Origin: an uncultured Microbacterium sp.
GTDB lineage: Bacteria; Actinomycetota; Actinomycetes; Actinomycetales; Microbacteriaceae
Direction of reading: 5' to 3'
DNA: 64,000 nt
NCBI RefSeq assembly: GCF_947488465.1
Contig: NZ_CANKZA010000003.1
Coordinates: 62,001 to 126,000 of the forward strand
The notes beneath the pieces are model-generated. The model was not told where the DNA came from and did not search any database. It saw only the letters and a list, made by a program, of their open reading frames with translations. Within the stretch, counting starts at the first letter, position 1. Each line of letters opens with the position of its first letter. The position numbers were made by a program, and so were the translations under genes. Below, piece by piece: positions 1-9,020 of this stretch.

Positions 1-602
1 AGGCCACTCACCCCGGGGTCGACATTCGACCGATCAGCTATGACGGCTCGTCGACGCTGGCTACGCAAATCATCGAGGGTGCCGCGGTGGACGTCTTCGC
101 CTCCGCCGACGAGACCAACATGCAGAAAGTGGTCGATGCCGGGCTCGCCGCTGATCCGCAGCCGTTCGCCACCAATGTGCTCACGATCGTCACTTCTGCA
201 GGAAACCCCGGCGGAGTGACCGGTTTGTCCGACCTGGCCGATCCCGACCTGGTCGTCGTGCTGTGCGCCGCCGTGGTGCCCTGCGGCGCGGCGGCCACGA
301 CCCTCCTCTCCCGGGGAGAAGTGGTGGCATCGGTCGACAGCTTTGAGCAGAACGTCACCGCGGTGCTCACGAAAGTGGCGAGCGCCGAAGCGGATGCCGG
401 ACTCGTCTATGTCACGGATGCAGCCACGACCCCCGACGTCGAGACGGTGGAAACAGTCGGGGCCGACGCCGTCGTGAACACCTACCCTGTCGTGGCGCTG
501 ACCGGCGCCGCAGACCCGGCCCTCGCACAGACGTTCGTCGACTTCGTGCTCTCCGATGCTGGCCGGGCGGTGCTGGACAGGCTCGGGTTCGGCGCGCCGT
601 GA
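1..602 (+). CDS. modA: Molybdate ABC transporter substrate-binding protein, 5' truncated by window edge
   Basis: The open frame enters from the left edge (first full codon at 3) and ends at the TGA at 600-602, giving about 199 residues of a protein that is usually near 250. It captures molybdate outside the membrane for the ModBC importer. The visible part has the periplasmic-binding-protein style expected of ModA (a D-G-S-S-T-L-A-T-Q segment, then V-D-V-F-A-S-A-D-E-T-N-M, the usual 'molecule in the pocket' stretch of the family). The next gene, modB, overlaps its stop codon, so the three genes are one transcription unit. The signal peptide lies outside the window. Confidence 0.9.
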   Translation, partial: ATHPGVDIRPISYDGSSTLATQIIEGAAVDVFASADETNMQKVVDAGLAADPQPFATNVLTIVTSAGNPGGVTGLSDLADPDLVVVLCAAVVPCGAAATTLLSRGEVVASVDSFEQNVTAVLTKVASAEADAGLVYVTDAATTPDVETVETVGADAVVNTYPVVALTGAADPALAQTFVDFVLSDAGRAVLDRLGFGAP

Positions 603-1438
603 GCGGACGCCGGATACGGCATCCGGATGCCGCAGACCTCCGCCACGGTTTCGCGCCGCGCCTGCTGCTCGTGCCCGCGGTGCTGGGGCTGGCGCTCCTG
701 ATCGTGCCGCTGACGGCGCTCGTCGGACGAGTGGACTGGTCGACGCTGTGGGCCGACATCACCTCACCGGAGGCGCTTTCGGCGCTGGGGCTGTCGGTGC
801 TGACCGGCGCGATCGCGACGTGCGTGTGCATCGTGCTCGGGGTGCCGCTGGCACTGCTGATCGCTCGGGCGGAGCACCGTCTGGCGGCCGTTCTTCGCGC
901 TGTCGTGATCGTCCCGCTCGTGCTCCCGCCGATGGTCGGTGGCGTGGCACTGTTGTTTCTGCTCGGCCGCAACGGGTGGCTCGGCAGGCTCCTCGCCGAC
1001 GTCGGAGTCACGCTGCCCTTCACAACGGCCGCGGTCGTGATCGCGCAGACTTTCGTGGCACTGCCGTTCCTCGTGCTTGCGCTGGAGGGCTCGCTGCGCG
1101 GGGCCGGCACTGGCTACGAGCACGCCGCGGCTGCCCTCGGCGCCGGACGCTGGCGGATCCTCTGGCGGGTGACACTGCCGCTCGTGGCGCCCGGGCTGCT
1201 GGCCGGCATCGTGCTGTGCTTCGCGCGGGCGATCGGCGAGTTCGGTGCGACGGCGTTGTTCGCCGGCAACGCGCCCGGCGTCACGCAGACCATGCCGCTC
1301 GCGATCTACACCGCGTTCAACGGGGCGGGGATCGGGCAGAGCACGGCCGTGGCGCTGTCGCTGTTGCTGCTGGGCACGGCGATCGCGGTGCTGTTGCTCG
1401 TGCGGGCCTGGCGTCCGGCGGCAGAGGTTGCGGCATGA
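599..1438 (+). CDS. modB: Molybdate ABC transporter permease
   Basis: 279 residues, started by the GTG that overlaps the modA stop (GTGA). It is a polytopic inner-membrane protein with a binding-protein-dependent transport domain. The EAA-like loop around G-A-G-R-W-R-I-L-W-R-V-T-L-P contacts the ATPase. It forms the channel for molybdate (or tungstate) together with ModC. Length and hydrophobic pattern (five or six segments) match the family. Translational coupling on both sides (modA upstream, modC downstream through ATGA) fixes the operon. Confidence 0.95.
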   Translation: MSGRRIRHPDAADLRHGFAPRLLLVPAVLGLALLIVPLTALVGRVDWSTLWADITSPEALSALGLSVLTGAIATCVCIVLGVPLALLIARAEHRLAAVLRAVVIVPLVLPPMVGGVALLFLLGRNGWLGRLLADVGVTLPFTTAAVVIAQTFVALPFLVLALEGSLRGAGTGYEHAAAALGAGRWRILWRVTLPLVAPGLLAGIVLCFARAIGEFGATALFAGNAPGVTQTMPLAIYTAFNGAGIGQSTAVALSLLLLGTAIAVLLLVRAWRPAAEVAA

Positions 1439-2490
1439 CCGGTCCCGCCCTCGAAGCGCGCGCCGTGGCGCGCCGGGGCGCGTTCGTACTGGATGTGGCA
1501 CTACACGTGGACGCGGGGGAGACCGTCGCGATCATGGGGCCGAGCGGCGCGGGCAAGTCGACGCTGCTCGCGGTGCTATCGGGGCTCGTCCGCACGCACG
1601 AGGGATACGTGCGCGTCGGCGGTCGCGAGATGTCCGCGCCGGCTGTGCACGTTCCGCCGCAGCGGCGCGGCACCGTGCTGCTGAGTCAGGATGCGCATCT
1701 CTTCCCGCACCTGTCGGCCAGGGACAACGTCGCGTTCGGGCTGCATCGCCACGGCATCCGCCGTGCGGACGCCCGGAGGGAGTCGGAGCGCTGGCTCGAG
1801 CGTGTCGGCCTGCCCGGGGTCGGCGCACGCTTTCCCCGGCAACTGTCCGGCGGACAGCAGCAACGCGTCGCACTCGCGCGGGCGCTCGCCACCGAGCCGG
1901 ACGTCCTGCTCCTGGACGAGCCGCTGATCGGACTGGATCCGGAAACGGCGGCGGAGATCCGCGCGATGCTCGGCGATCAGTTGCCGGCTGCAGGCGCGGC
2001 GACCGTGCTCGTCACACACGACGTGGTCGACGCCGCCGCGCTGGCAGACCGGCTGCTGCTGCTCGAGGACGGCCGCCGCTCCCAGCACGGCCCGGTCCGC
2101 GACGTGCTGGCGACGCCCGCGACGGCGTTCGGCGCGGCGATTGCCGGCGTGAGCCGCGTGCCCGGACGCGTCGGCGGGGGAATGTGGCGTGCGGGGCGTC
2201 TCGCGCTGCCCGCGCCGTCACTCGCCGACGGCGCGGCTGTGGCACTCGTGCCGACCGGTGCGGTGCGGCTGGCCCCGCGGGAGAGGGCAGCATCCGATAC
2301 TCTCGCTGTCTGGACGGCGACGGTCACGCGGCTCGATGCGACCGTCGGCGGAGTCCGTGCGCGCACGGCCGATCCCGCCCTCGGCGTCGACCTGCCCGTC
2401 TCCGCCGTCACCGACGGCGCCCTGAGAATCGGTGGCGACGTGCGTTTCGAGGTCGATCCGGCCCACGTGCGGCTCGTCGCCGGGGTGTGA
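1435..2490 (+). CDS. modC: Molybdate ABC transporter ATP-binding protein
   Basis: 351 residues from the ATG at 1435, which overlaps the modB stop as ATGA; a longer frame upstream is an overlap artefact. Walker A is GPSGAGKST near residue 36, the signature is LSGGQQQR, and Walker B is VLLLDEP. The C-terminal 120 residues after the nucleotide-binding domain form a TOBE/Mop-like molybdate-sensing region, usual for ModC. The protein hydrolyses ATP on the cytoplasmic face of ModB. Molybdate imported here would feed cofactor synthesis, for which moaA lies about 3.7 kb downstream. Confidence 0.93.
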   Translation: MTGPALEARAVARRGAFVLDVALHVDAGETVAIMGPSGAGKSTLLAVLSGLVRTHEGYVRVGGREMSAPAVHVPPQRRGTVLLSQDAHLFPHLSARDNVAFGLHRHGIRRADARRESERWLERVGLPGVGARFPRQLSGGQQQRVALARALATEPDVLLLDEPLIGLDPETAAEIRAMLGDQLPAAGAATVLVTHDVVDAAALADRLLLLEDGRRSQHGPVRDVLATPATAFGAAIAGVSRVPGRVGGGMWRAGRLALPAPSLADGAAVALVPTGAVRLAPRERAASDTLAVWTATVTRLDATVGGVRARTADPALGVDLPVSAVTDGALRIGGDVRFEVDPAHVRLVAGV

Positions 2491-2534
2491 GCCGTCGGAG
2501 GGCGACGCGGCGGTCACTGTGGCAGGATCCTGGG

Positions 2535-3131
2535 ATGGCCCGCATCCGCCCCTTCCGCGCCGGCGACGAGCCCGCTCTCGCCGAGATCTGCCTGCGAACG
2601 GCCGACGCCGGCGCCGACGCCAGCGGACTGTTCGCCGACGACGATCTGTGGGCGGAAGTGTTCGTGCTGCCCTACGTAGAGAGGCATCCCGATCTGGCAT
2701 TCGTCGTCGAGACCGACGACGGACGCGTGGCCGGGTACGTCGTCGGCACCGACGACACGCCGGCGTTCGAGGACTGGTTCGCCGGGCACTGGTGGCCGCG
2801 GTTCGCGCAGCGCTGGCCGCAGCCCGACGTGGAGCGCACGCGGCAGGACGGATCGCTGATCTACGCGTATGGCCGCCGCGCGGGTGCGGAGCCGTACGGC
2901 GAGGCATATCCCGCGCACCTGCACATCGACCTGCTGCCGGAGGTGCAGGGACAGGGGTGGGGGAGACGGCTGATCCAGACGCTCGGCGATGCGCTGGGCG
3001 AGCGCGGCGTCTCGGGGATGCACCTGGCAACCGATGCCCGCAACACCGGTGCGGCCGCGTTCTACACGCGGTTGGGCTTCACGCGCCTGGACTCCCATCC
3101 GGGTGTGCAGGCATTCGGCCGGTACGCGTGA
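2535..3131 (+). CDS. GNAT family N-acetyltransferase, copy 1
   Basis: 198 residues. The acetyl-CoA binding motif is at Q-G-Q-G-W-G-R-R-L, followed by the family's terminal A-F-Y-T-R-L-G-F. The substrate is unknown. The start ATG at 2535 lies 6 nt after CAGGAT (2523-2528), a weak -10, so the transcript is probably leaderless. The protein is a close paralogue of the one at 8423-9019, about 78 percent identical by eye and the same length. Both copies sit tail-to-tail against a cydC gene, so the pair marks the ends of an old duplication. Confidence 0.88.
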   Translation: MARIRPFRAGDEPALAEICLRTADAGADASGLFADDDLWAEVFVLPYVERHPDLAFVVETDDGRVAGYVVGTDDTPAFEDWFAGHWWPRFAQRWPQPDVERTRQDGSLIYAYGRRAGAEPYGEAYPAHLHIDLLPEVQGQGWGRRLIQTLGDALGERGVSGMHLATDARNTGAAAFYTRLGFTRLDSHPGVQAFGRYA

Positions 3132-3150
3132 CGTTCGGGCGGCGCGCGGG

Positions 3151-4842
3151 TCAGTCGCAGACGCGCCCGGCATCCAGGCGCACTGTGCGGTCGACGAGCC
3201 CCGCCGGGACCTGCACATGGGAAATCAGCACGACGGCCTGATCTTCGCCGACGGCGCCGAGCAGATCGCTCAGCAGCGCGTCGGATGCCGCCGGATCGAC
3301 GCCCGCGGTCGGCTCGTCGAGGACCAGGACGGGGAAGGCGCGCAGGATGCCGCGGGCCAGCGCGATGCGCTGCGCCTGACCGCCGGACACGAGGGCACCG
3401 CGCTCGCCGACGCGCGCGCCCAGCCCCCCGCGTTCGCGTAGCCACGCGCCGAGGCCGACACGGTCCAGGACAGCTTCGAGTTCGGTGTCGGTCGCCGTGT
3501 CCCGGGCGAACAGGAGATTCTGGCGGATGTCTTCGTCGAAGAGCATCGGCTGCTGCTCGCAGAGGCCCACGGTGCGGCGGACGGCATCGGCCGCCGTCGT
3601 CGTCACGTCCGTTCCGCCCAGCGTGTAGGTGCCGGCTGCCGGCTCGAGGAACCGGACGAGCACGTGGGCGAGCGTCGTCTTGCCCGCGCCGCTGGACCCC
3701 ACGACGAGCACGCGCTCACCGGGCCGCACGTCGAGGTCCACCCCGTGCAGTGCCGCCGCGGCGGCACCCGGCCACCGGGCGGACACGCCGCGCAGGCGCA
3801 ACCCGTCGCCGAGGGGCGCCGGCTCGGCGGCGGGCGCGGATGCCTCGGCGGGCAGCTCGACAGGCACGGAGTCGGGGACGGATGCGGCGATCCTCGTTGC
3901 CGCGGCGCGCACCTGCCGCCACGACGAGGCTGCCAGAGGAACAGCCGTGAACACCTCGAAGACGGCCATCGGCACGAGCACCGCGACGGCGAGCGCGGGT
4001 CCGGTGATGGTGGCTGCGCCCACCGCGGGCGCCGCCACCATCACCGCGAGCACCGATGCGGCTCCGGCCAGCACCGACACAATCGCCGTCGTTGCCGCCT
4101 GCGCGCCGGCGCGACGGGTGACCGCGCGGCGCAGATGTGCGTCGGCGGCATGGATGCGCTCGCGCGACGCGTGCTCGGCGCCGTAGGCGACGAGCACGTC
4201 GAGGCTCCCCAGATGATCGAGCACCGCGTCGGCCAGGCGCGCGCGCAGGGGCGCGATCGACCGTTCGGCGCGCGATCCAGACGCCCATCCCCAGCCCGTC
4301 GCGACCAGTGCAGCGACAACGAGGCATCCGAGCAGGGTCAATGCCGCCGGCCACCAGACGAACGCGACCAGGACGACCGCGCCGATGGCGACCGCTGTCG
4401 AGGACACGAGCGGCAGCACCACCCGAAGGGGGAGGTTCTGCAGTTCGTCGACGTCGTCGACGAGCGCCCCGAGCACCGAGCCGCGCCGCGTACGGGTCAG
4501 TCCGTCGGGCGCGAGCGGGATGAGCCGGCGGACGAGGTCGGTGCGCGTTGCCGCGAGCTGGTGCAGTGCGGCATCGTGACTGGCCAGCCGCTCGGTGTAG
4601 CGGAAGGCGGCTCGGCTCAGCGCGAACGCGCGCACCCCGACGACCGCGGCGCCGAGGTGGAGCACCGGCGGCTGCTCGCTCGCGAAGACGATGAGCCACG
4701 CGCTGCAGGCCAGCAGCGCCACGGCAGACGCTTCGGAGAGAAAACCGCTCGCCGCCCCCGGCAAAAAGCGCCGCAACGGTGGCATCGCGCGGCGGAGGAT
4801 CGCCCTCGCGGTGGTGGATGTCGGCTTCTCGCGCGCGCTCAC
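3151..4842 (-). CDS. cydC: Thiol reductant ABC exporter subunit CydC, copy 1
   Basis: 563 residues from the GTG at 4842; this start overlaps the stop of the upstream cydD copy. An N-terminal six-helix ABC exporter domain is followed by a nucleotide-binding domain with Walker A GSSGAGKTT, signature VSGGQAQR and Walker B VLVLDEPT. CydCD exports cysteine or glutathione-type thiols needed for assembly of cytochrome bd. The frame is intact, but its partner cydD (4839-6078) is broken, so this copy may be non-functional unless it pairs with the second CydD. It is clearly diverged from the copy at 9021-10682. Confidence 0.88.
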   Translation of the reverse strand: MSAREKPTSTTARAILRRAMPPLRRFLPGAASGFLSEASAVALLACSAWLIVFASEQPPVLHLGAAVVGVRAFALSRAAFRYTERLASHDAALHQLAATRTDLVRRLIPLAPDGLTRTRRGSVLGALVDDVDELQNLPLRVVLPLVSSTAVAIGAVVLVAFVWWPAALTLLGCLVVAALVATGWGWASGSRAERSIAPLRARLADAVLDHLGSLDVLVAYGAEHASRERIHAADAHLRRAVTRRAGAQAATTAIVSVLAGAASVLAVMVAAPAVGAATITGPALAVAVLVPMAVFEVFTAVPLAASSWRQVRAAATRIAASVPDSVPVELPAEASAPAAEPAPLGDGLRLRGVSARWPGAAAAALHGVDLDVRPGERVLVVGSSGAGKTTLAHVLVRFLEPAAGTYTLGGTDVTTTAADAVRRTVGLCEQQPMLFDEDIRQNLLFARDTATDTELEAVLDRVGLGAWLRERGGLGARVGERGALVSGGQAQRIALARGILRAFPVLVLDEPTAGVDPAASDALLSDLLGAVGEDQAVVLISHVQVPAGLVDRTVRLDAGRVCD

Positions 4843-6078
4843 ACGACCACCTCCATGCCGTGCAGCGTGACGACGGTGTCGGCGATGGCGCGCGCCGTCG
4901 ACCGGTGCGAGACGAGCAGCACGATCGCACCGGCGTCTGCGAGGGAGCGCAACGCGCGCCAGAGCCCGGCTTCGGTGTCGGCATCCAGAGCGGCGCTGGG
5001 CTCGTCGAGCGCGATGACCGGGGCAAGACCGCTCAGATGGCGGTAGATCGCGCGGGCGACGGCGACGCGCTGCGCTTGTCCGCCGGACAGGCCAGCCCCC
5101 TGGACGCCGAGCTCCTGGTCGGCGTCGAGGTCCGGCGCCTGCGCGAGCGCGAGCGCCCGGCGCACGCGCTCGGAGGTGGACTCGGTGTCCGGATCGGCAT
5201 CTGCAGCGGATGCCGGCGGCTCGCCGAGCCGGATGTTCTGCGCGATCGTTCCGCTGACGAGCCCGGGCTGCTGGCCGGCCCACGCCAACCATCTCGAGGG
5301 CGCGAGGGTCCGCACGTCATGACCGTCGAACTCGACGGCTCCCTCGGCGTCGGCTGCACCGCGCAGCACGGCAAGGATGCTCGTCTTGCCGCTCCCGCTC
5401 GATCCCTCCAGGAGCGTGACCGTACCGGCGTCGGCGGTGAAACCCACCGGGGCCAGTAGCTGCTGCCCCCGCTTCACCCGCAGGTCACGGACGACCAGCG
5501 CGAGCGCTCGGCCGCCGGGGGACGTAGAGTGCACTCGCGGCGAGACGGGCGCGGCGCGCCGGTCTGCGGCGGCGTCGAGGACGCCGAAGACATCGTCCGT
5601 GGCGGCGACACCTTCGGCTGCCGCGTGAAACTGTACACCGACCTGCCGCAGCGGCAGGTATGCCTCGGGCGCCAGCAGCAGCACGAACAGTCCCACCGCG
5701 AGGGCCAGTGAGCCGTCGATCAGGCGGAAGCCGACCGAGACGGCGACGATCGCGACCGAGATCGACGCGAGCAGCTCCAACGCGAAGCCGGAGAGGAAGG
5801 AGACCCGCAGCACCCGCATGGTCTCGCGGCGGTACGCGGCGGTCACGGCCGCGATCGACGACACGGCGCGGAACTGGCGCCCGAAGATCTTGAGCGTCGA
5901 TCGCTCCCGTGATCGCCCGGGTGAGCAGCGCGGCGAAGAGGACGATGACGAGCGTCTGAGCCAGGCTGATCGCCGCAATCGCGACGAAAAATCCGCGCGA
6001 TGCCGTCGCGTACCGCAGCAGCCGGGGATCGACCGGCCGCGCGCGTGTGCGCGCGGGTGAGGGATCGGTAGCCGGCAT
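4839..6078 (-). pseudogene. cydD: cydD copy 1, internally deleted and frameshifted
   Basis: Reading from ATG 6078, the first ~60 residues match the N-terminus of CydD2 (P-V-D-P-R-L-L-R-Y, then a first membrane helix). Near position 5900 the sequence jumps to the equivalent of CydD2 residue ~216 (S-T-L-K-I-F-G-R-Q) in a different frame. About 155 residues, covering membrane helices 2-4, are missing, and 425 nt less than copy 2 remain. A short GATCGAC stretch at the junction fits a microhomology deletion. The downstream ATPase domain (Walker A GSSGSGKTS, signature LSGGQAQR) is still open. A membrane-less ATPase remnant might be expressed, but a working exporter half is unlikely. Confidence 0.87.
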
Positions 6079-6185
6079 CCCTCGACCCTCTCAGATCACA
6101 CCGGTGGGGCCGACTCCCCGTCGCGCCGGGAATACCCACGGCAAACCACCTGGGCGATGCCGACCCCGAAAGGTAGTCTCGGACA

Positions 6186-7271
6186 ATGGTCGCCGTCCCC
6201 GTCATCCGCACCCGGCCCCGCCGTGGTGATGAACGAGCGCGGTCCGTGGCCACCGGTGGCCCCGGCGATCCCCTGGTCGATCGGTTCGGGCGCGTGCACC
6301 GGGATTTGCGCATCTCGCTGACGGACCGTTGCTCGCTGCGCTGCACCTACTGCATGCCCGAGCAGGGCAACGAGTGGCTGGCACGTACCAGCATCCTCAC
6401 CGTCGACGAGATCGAACGCGTCGCGCGCGTGGCGGCAGCCTCCGGCATCACGACCTTCCGGTTGACCGGCGGCGAGCCCTTGCTGCGCCCGGATATCGTC
6501 GAGGTCGTGCGGCGTCTGTCCGCGATCCGGACGCCCGGCGGCGCGGCGATCGACCTGGCGATGACGACAAACGGCATCCGCCTCGCCGAGCTCTTGGAAC
6601 CGTTGCGCGCGGCCGGACTCGGGCGCCTCAACATCTCGATCGACACGCTCGACCCTGTCAGGTTCCGCGAACTCACTCGGCGCGACCGTCTGGATGAGGT
6701 GCTGGCCGGCATCGCGGCAGCCGCCGCGTCCGACCTCCGGCCGCTCAAACTCAACGCGGTCGCGATGCGCGGTGTCAACGACGACGCGCTCATCGACCTT
6801 GTCGACTTCGCGCTCGCGCACGACGCGCAACTGCGGTTCATCGAGCAGATGCCCCTCGACGCCGGGCACACGTGGGACCGCGCGTCGATGGTGACCCGGT
6901 CGGAGATCCTGGACGCACTGTCGACGAGATGGCGCTTGACGCCGGTGCCCGGGCGGGGCGGCGCGCCCGCCGAGAAGTGGGCCCTGGACGGAGGACCGGC
7001 GACCGTCGGGGTGATCGCGTCGGTGACGGCGCCGTTCTGTGGCGACTGCGACCGACTGCGCCTGACGGCCGACGGGCAGTTGCGCAACTGCCTGTTCTCC
7101 CCCGGAGAGTACGACCTCGTGCCGGCGCTGCGCGGTGCAGACCGCACCGCGACGGACACGTCGGTGGATGCCGTGCTCCGCGCGTGCATCGCAGGAAAGC
7201 TCCCCGGACACGCGATCGATGATCCGTCGTTCCTGCAGCCGACGCGCGGCATGAACGCCATCGGCGGCTGA
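6186..7271 (+). CDS. moaA: GTP 3',8-cyclase, molybdenum cofactor biosynthesis
   Basis: 361 residues, full length. It is a radical-SAM enzyme that converts GTP to 3',8-cyclo-7,8-dihydro-GTP, the first step of molybdopterin synthesis. The N-terminal cluster motif is C-S-L-R-C-T-Y-C. The C-terminal cluster cysteines lie in A-P-F-C-G-D-C-D-R-L-R and R-N-C-L-F-S. The protein ends in the required Gly-Gly tail. TAGTCT (6174-6179) ends 6 nt before the ATG, so the message is probably leaderless. Its closeness to modABC makes functional sense, but the first cydDC set separates them. Confidence 0.96.
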   Translation: MVAVPVIRTRPRRGDERARSVATGGPGDPLVDRFGRVHRDLRISLTDRCSLRCTYCMPEQGNEWLARTSILTVDEIERVARVAAASGITTFRLTGGEPLLRPDIVEVVRRLSAIRTPGGAAIDLAMTTNGIRLAELLEPLRAAGLGRLNISIDTLDPVRFRELTRRDRLDEVLAGIAAAAASDLRPLKLNAVAMRGVNDDALIDLVDFALAHDAQLRFIEQMPLDAGHTWDRASMVTRSEILDALSTRWRLTPVPGRGGAPAEKWALDGGPATVGVIASVTAPFCGDCDRLRLTADGQLRNCLFSPGEYDLVPALRGADRTATDTSVDAVLRACIAGKLPGHAIDDPSFLQPTRGMNAIGG

Positions 7272-7281
7272 CCGCGCGAGG

Positions 7282-7751
7282 TCAGTGCACGAGCGCGGCG
7301 GCCTTCTCGATCGTCGTGCGGCTCACGCGCTTACGGAAGATCCAGTAGGTCCACCCCTGGTAGAGCAGCACGAGCGGCAGGAAGATCACGGCAGCCCAGG
7401 TCATGATCGTCAGCGTGTAGTCCGTGCTCGACGCATTCTCGATCGTCAGGGTGAACGCCGGATCGGTCGAGGAGGGCATGACGTTCGGGAAGAGCGCGAA
7501 CCAGAGCGTCAGAACGGCAAAGGCGACAGTTCCGGCGCCGAAGCCGAAAGCCCAGCCCTCGCGGTCTCGCGTATTGGCCAGCACCGACGCGATCAGCAGC
7601 GCGGCGGCGACGGCGGCGCACAGCACGACGAGCCCGACGAGCGGAGCGGCGTTGCCGAAGGCGGCCGCGACGGTCCACGCGAGGAAGATCGCGGCGACGA
7701 CGACCGTGAGAAGTCCGGATCGCAGCGCGAGCTTCCGGGCATCCAGCCGTA
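7282..7751 (-). pseudogene. 3' fragment of cydB
   Basis: This stretch matches the C-terminal ~155 codons of the intact cydB at 12379-13413 and keeps its own stop codon at 7282. The match ends abruptly at 7751. Bases 7616-7751 are identical to 12713-12848, while the 3' part (7282-7615) differs at roughly one base in ten. No start codon or upstream half exists here; the sequence beyond 7751 belongs to an unrelated oxidoreductase gene on the other strand. It is a non-functional remnant of a duplicated cyd cluster. Confidence 0.9.
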
Positions 7752-8413
7752 TCGGCGGTCCCGACGTGTTGCGCTACGGCCAGATGATGAACGGGTACGC
7801 CGTTGAGGCAGGCCTCCCACAGCGGGCGATCGCTCCGTTGCCGGTGCTCACTCCGGGACTCGCGTCGCACTGGGTGAACCTCGTCACGCCCGTGCCGCGC
7901 TCGATCGCGCGACCCCTCATCGCCTCGCTCGTGCACGACTGCGTCATGGACGATCACGACATCGATGACCTGATTCTTCCGCCCGAAGACGGGTTGACCC
8001 CGTACCGCCGCGCCGTGGCGCTCGCGCTCGGCCGCGTCGAGGCCGACACGGTCGAGACGAGTTGGCAGGATGCCGAGGTCACCGGCCTCCCGTCCGATCC
8101 GCTGCCGAGCGACCCGGAGTGGGCCGGTCGTACGGTCTACACCGATCATCAGTCCATGCACACGACCGCGTCGCCTGAGCGGTTGTGGGCGGTGATCGCC
8201 GGGATCGGCGGCGAGAACGGGTGGTATTCCGCACCACTGCTCTGGGCCGTCCGCGGGTGGATGGATCGCCTCGTCGGTGGCGTCGGGCTCGCGGGCCGGT
8301 TGTATTGGCTGGCCGTGCTCCCGTTCCACGGATTCATCTTCCGAGGCATGGCCGAGCGGATCACGGCGACAGCCGAGGCGGATGAGGCCGAGGCGGGTGA
8401 GGCCGGATCGTAG
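7752..8413 (+). pseudogene. Truncated SDR-type oxidoreductase with DUF2867 tail
   Basis: The frame begins at the cydB-fragment junction with I-G-G-P-D-V-L and ends at TAG 8411-8413. From family knowledge, YbjT-like NAD(P)-binding proteins carry about 200 residues before this motif, including the Rossmann glycine motif; these are absent. A second loss is likely in the DUF2867 part, where G-G-V-G-L is followed directly by A-G-R-L-Y-W. Relatives have about 60-80 residues between these two segments. No start codon of its own is convincing. It is called a pseudogene with a 5' truncation and an internal deletion. Confidence 0.75.
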
Positions 8414-8422
8414 ACTCGCCGG

Positions 8423-9019
8423 ATGGCACACATCCGTCCCTTCCGCCCCGGCGACGAGCCCGCGCTCGCCGGCATCTGCCTGAAGACGGCGGATGCCGGC
8501 GCCGACGCGACGGGCATCTTCGCCGACGATGATCTCTGGGCGGAGGTCTTCGTTCTCCCGTATGTGGCGCGGCATCCCGATTTCGCGTTCGTCGTCGAAA
8601 CGGACGATGGGCGGGTCGCCGGCTATGTCGTCGGCGCTCCCGACACTCGAGCTTTCGAAGACTGGTTCGCAGCCGAATGGTGGCCCCGGTGGGCTGAGCG
8701 GTGGCCACGGCCCGACGTCGAGACCACCCGCCAAGACGGCACCCTGGTGTACGCCTACAGCCGGCGTGCCGGAGCGGAGCCGTACGGTGACACGTATCCC
8801 GCGCACCTTCACATCGACCTGCTTCCCGAGTTGCAGGGCCAGGGGTGGGGGAGGCGGTTGATCGACACGCTCGCCGAGGTTCTGCGCGCGGAGGGCGTGC
8901 GCGGGCTGCATCTGGCGACGGGCATCGAGAATACGGGCGCGATCGCGTTCTACACGCGTCTCGGATTCACCCCGCTCGTCTCCCACCCGGGAGTGCAGGC
9001 GTTCGGGCGCGAACTGTAG
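8423..9019 (+). CDS. GNAT family N-acetyltransferase, copy 2
   Basis: 198 residues, the paralogue of 2535-3131, with the same acetyl-CoA motif Q-G-Q-G-W-G-R-R-L. TAGACT (8411-8416) lies 6 nt before the ATG and overlaps the stop codon of the preceding pseudogene, so transcription probably starts at the start codon. It converges on cydC2, with only 1 nt between the two stop codons. The substrate is not predictable from sequence. Confidence 0.88.
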   Translation: MAHIRPFRPGDEPALAGICLKTADAGADATGIFADDDLWAEVFVLPYVARHPDFAFVVETDDGRVAGYVVGAPDTRAFEDWFAAEWWPRWAERWPRPDVETTRQDGTLVYAYSRRAGAEPYGDTYPAHLHIDLLPELQGQGWGRRLIDTLAEVLRAEGVRGLHLATGIENTGAIAFYTRLGFTPLVSHPGVQAFGREL

Positions 9020-9020
9020 G

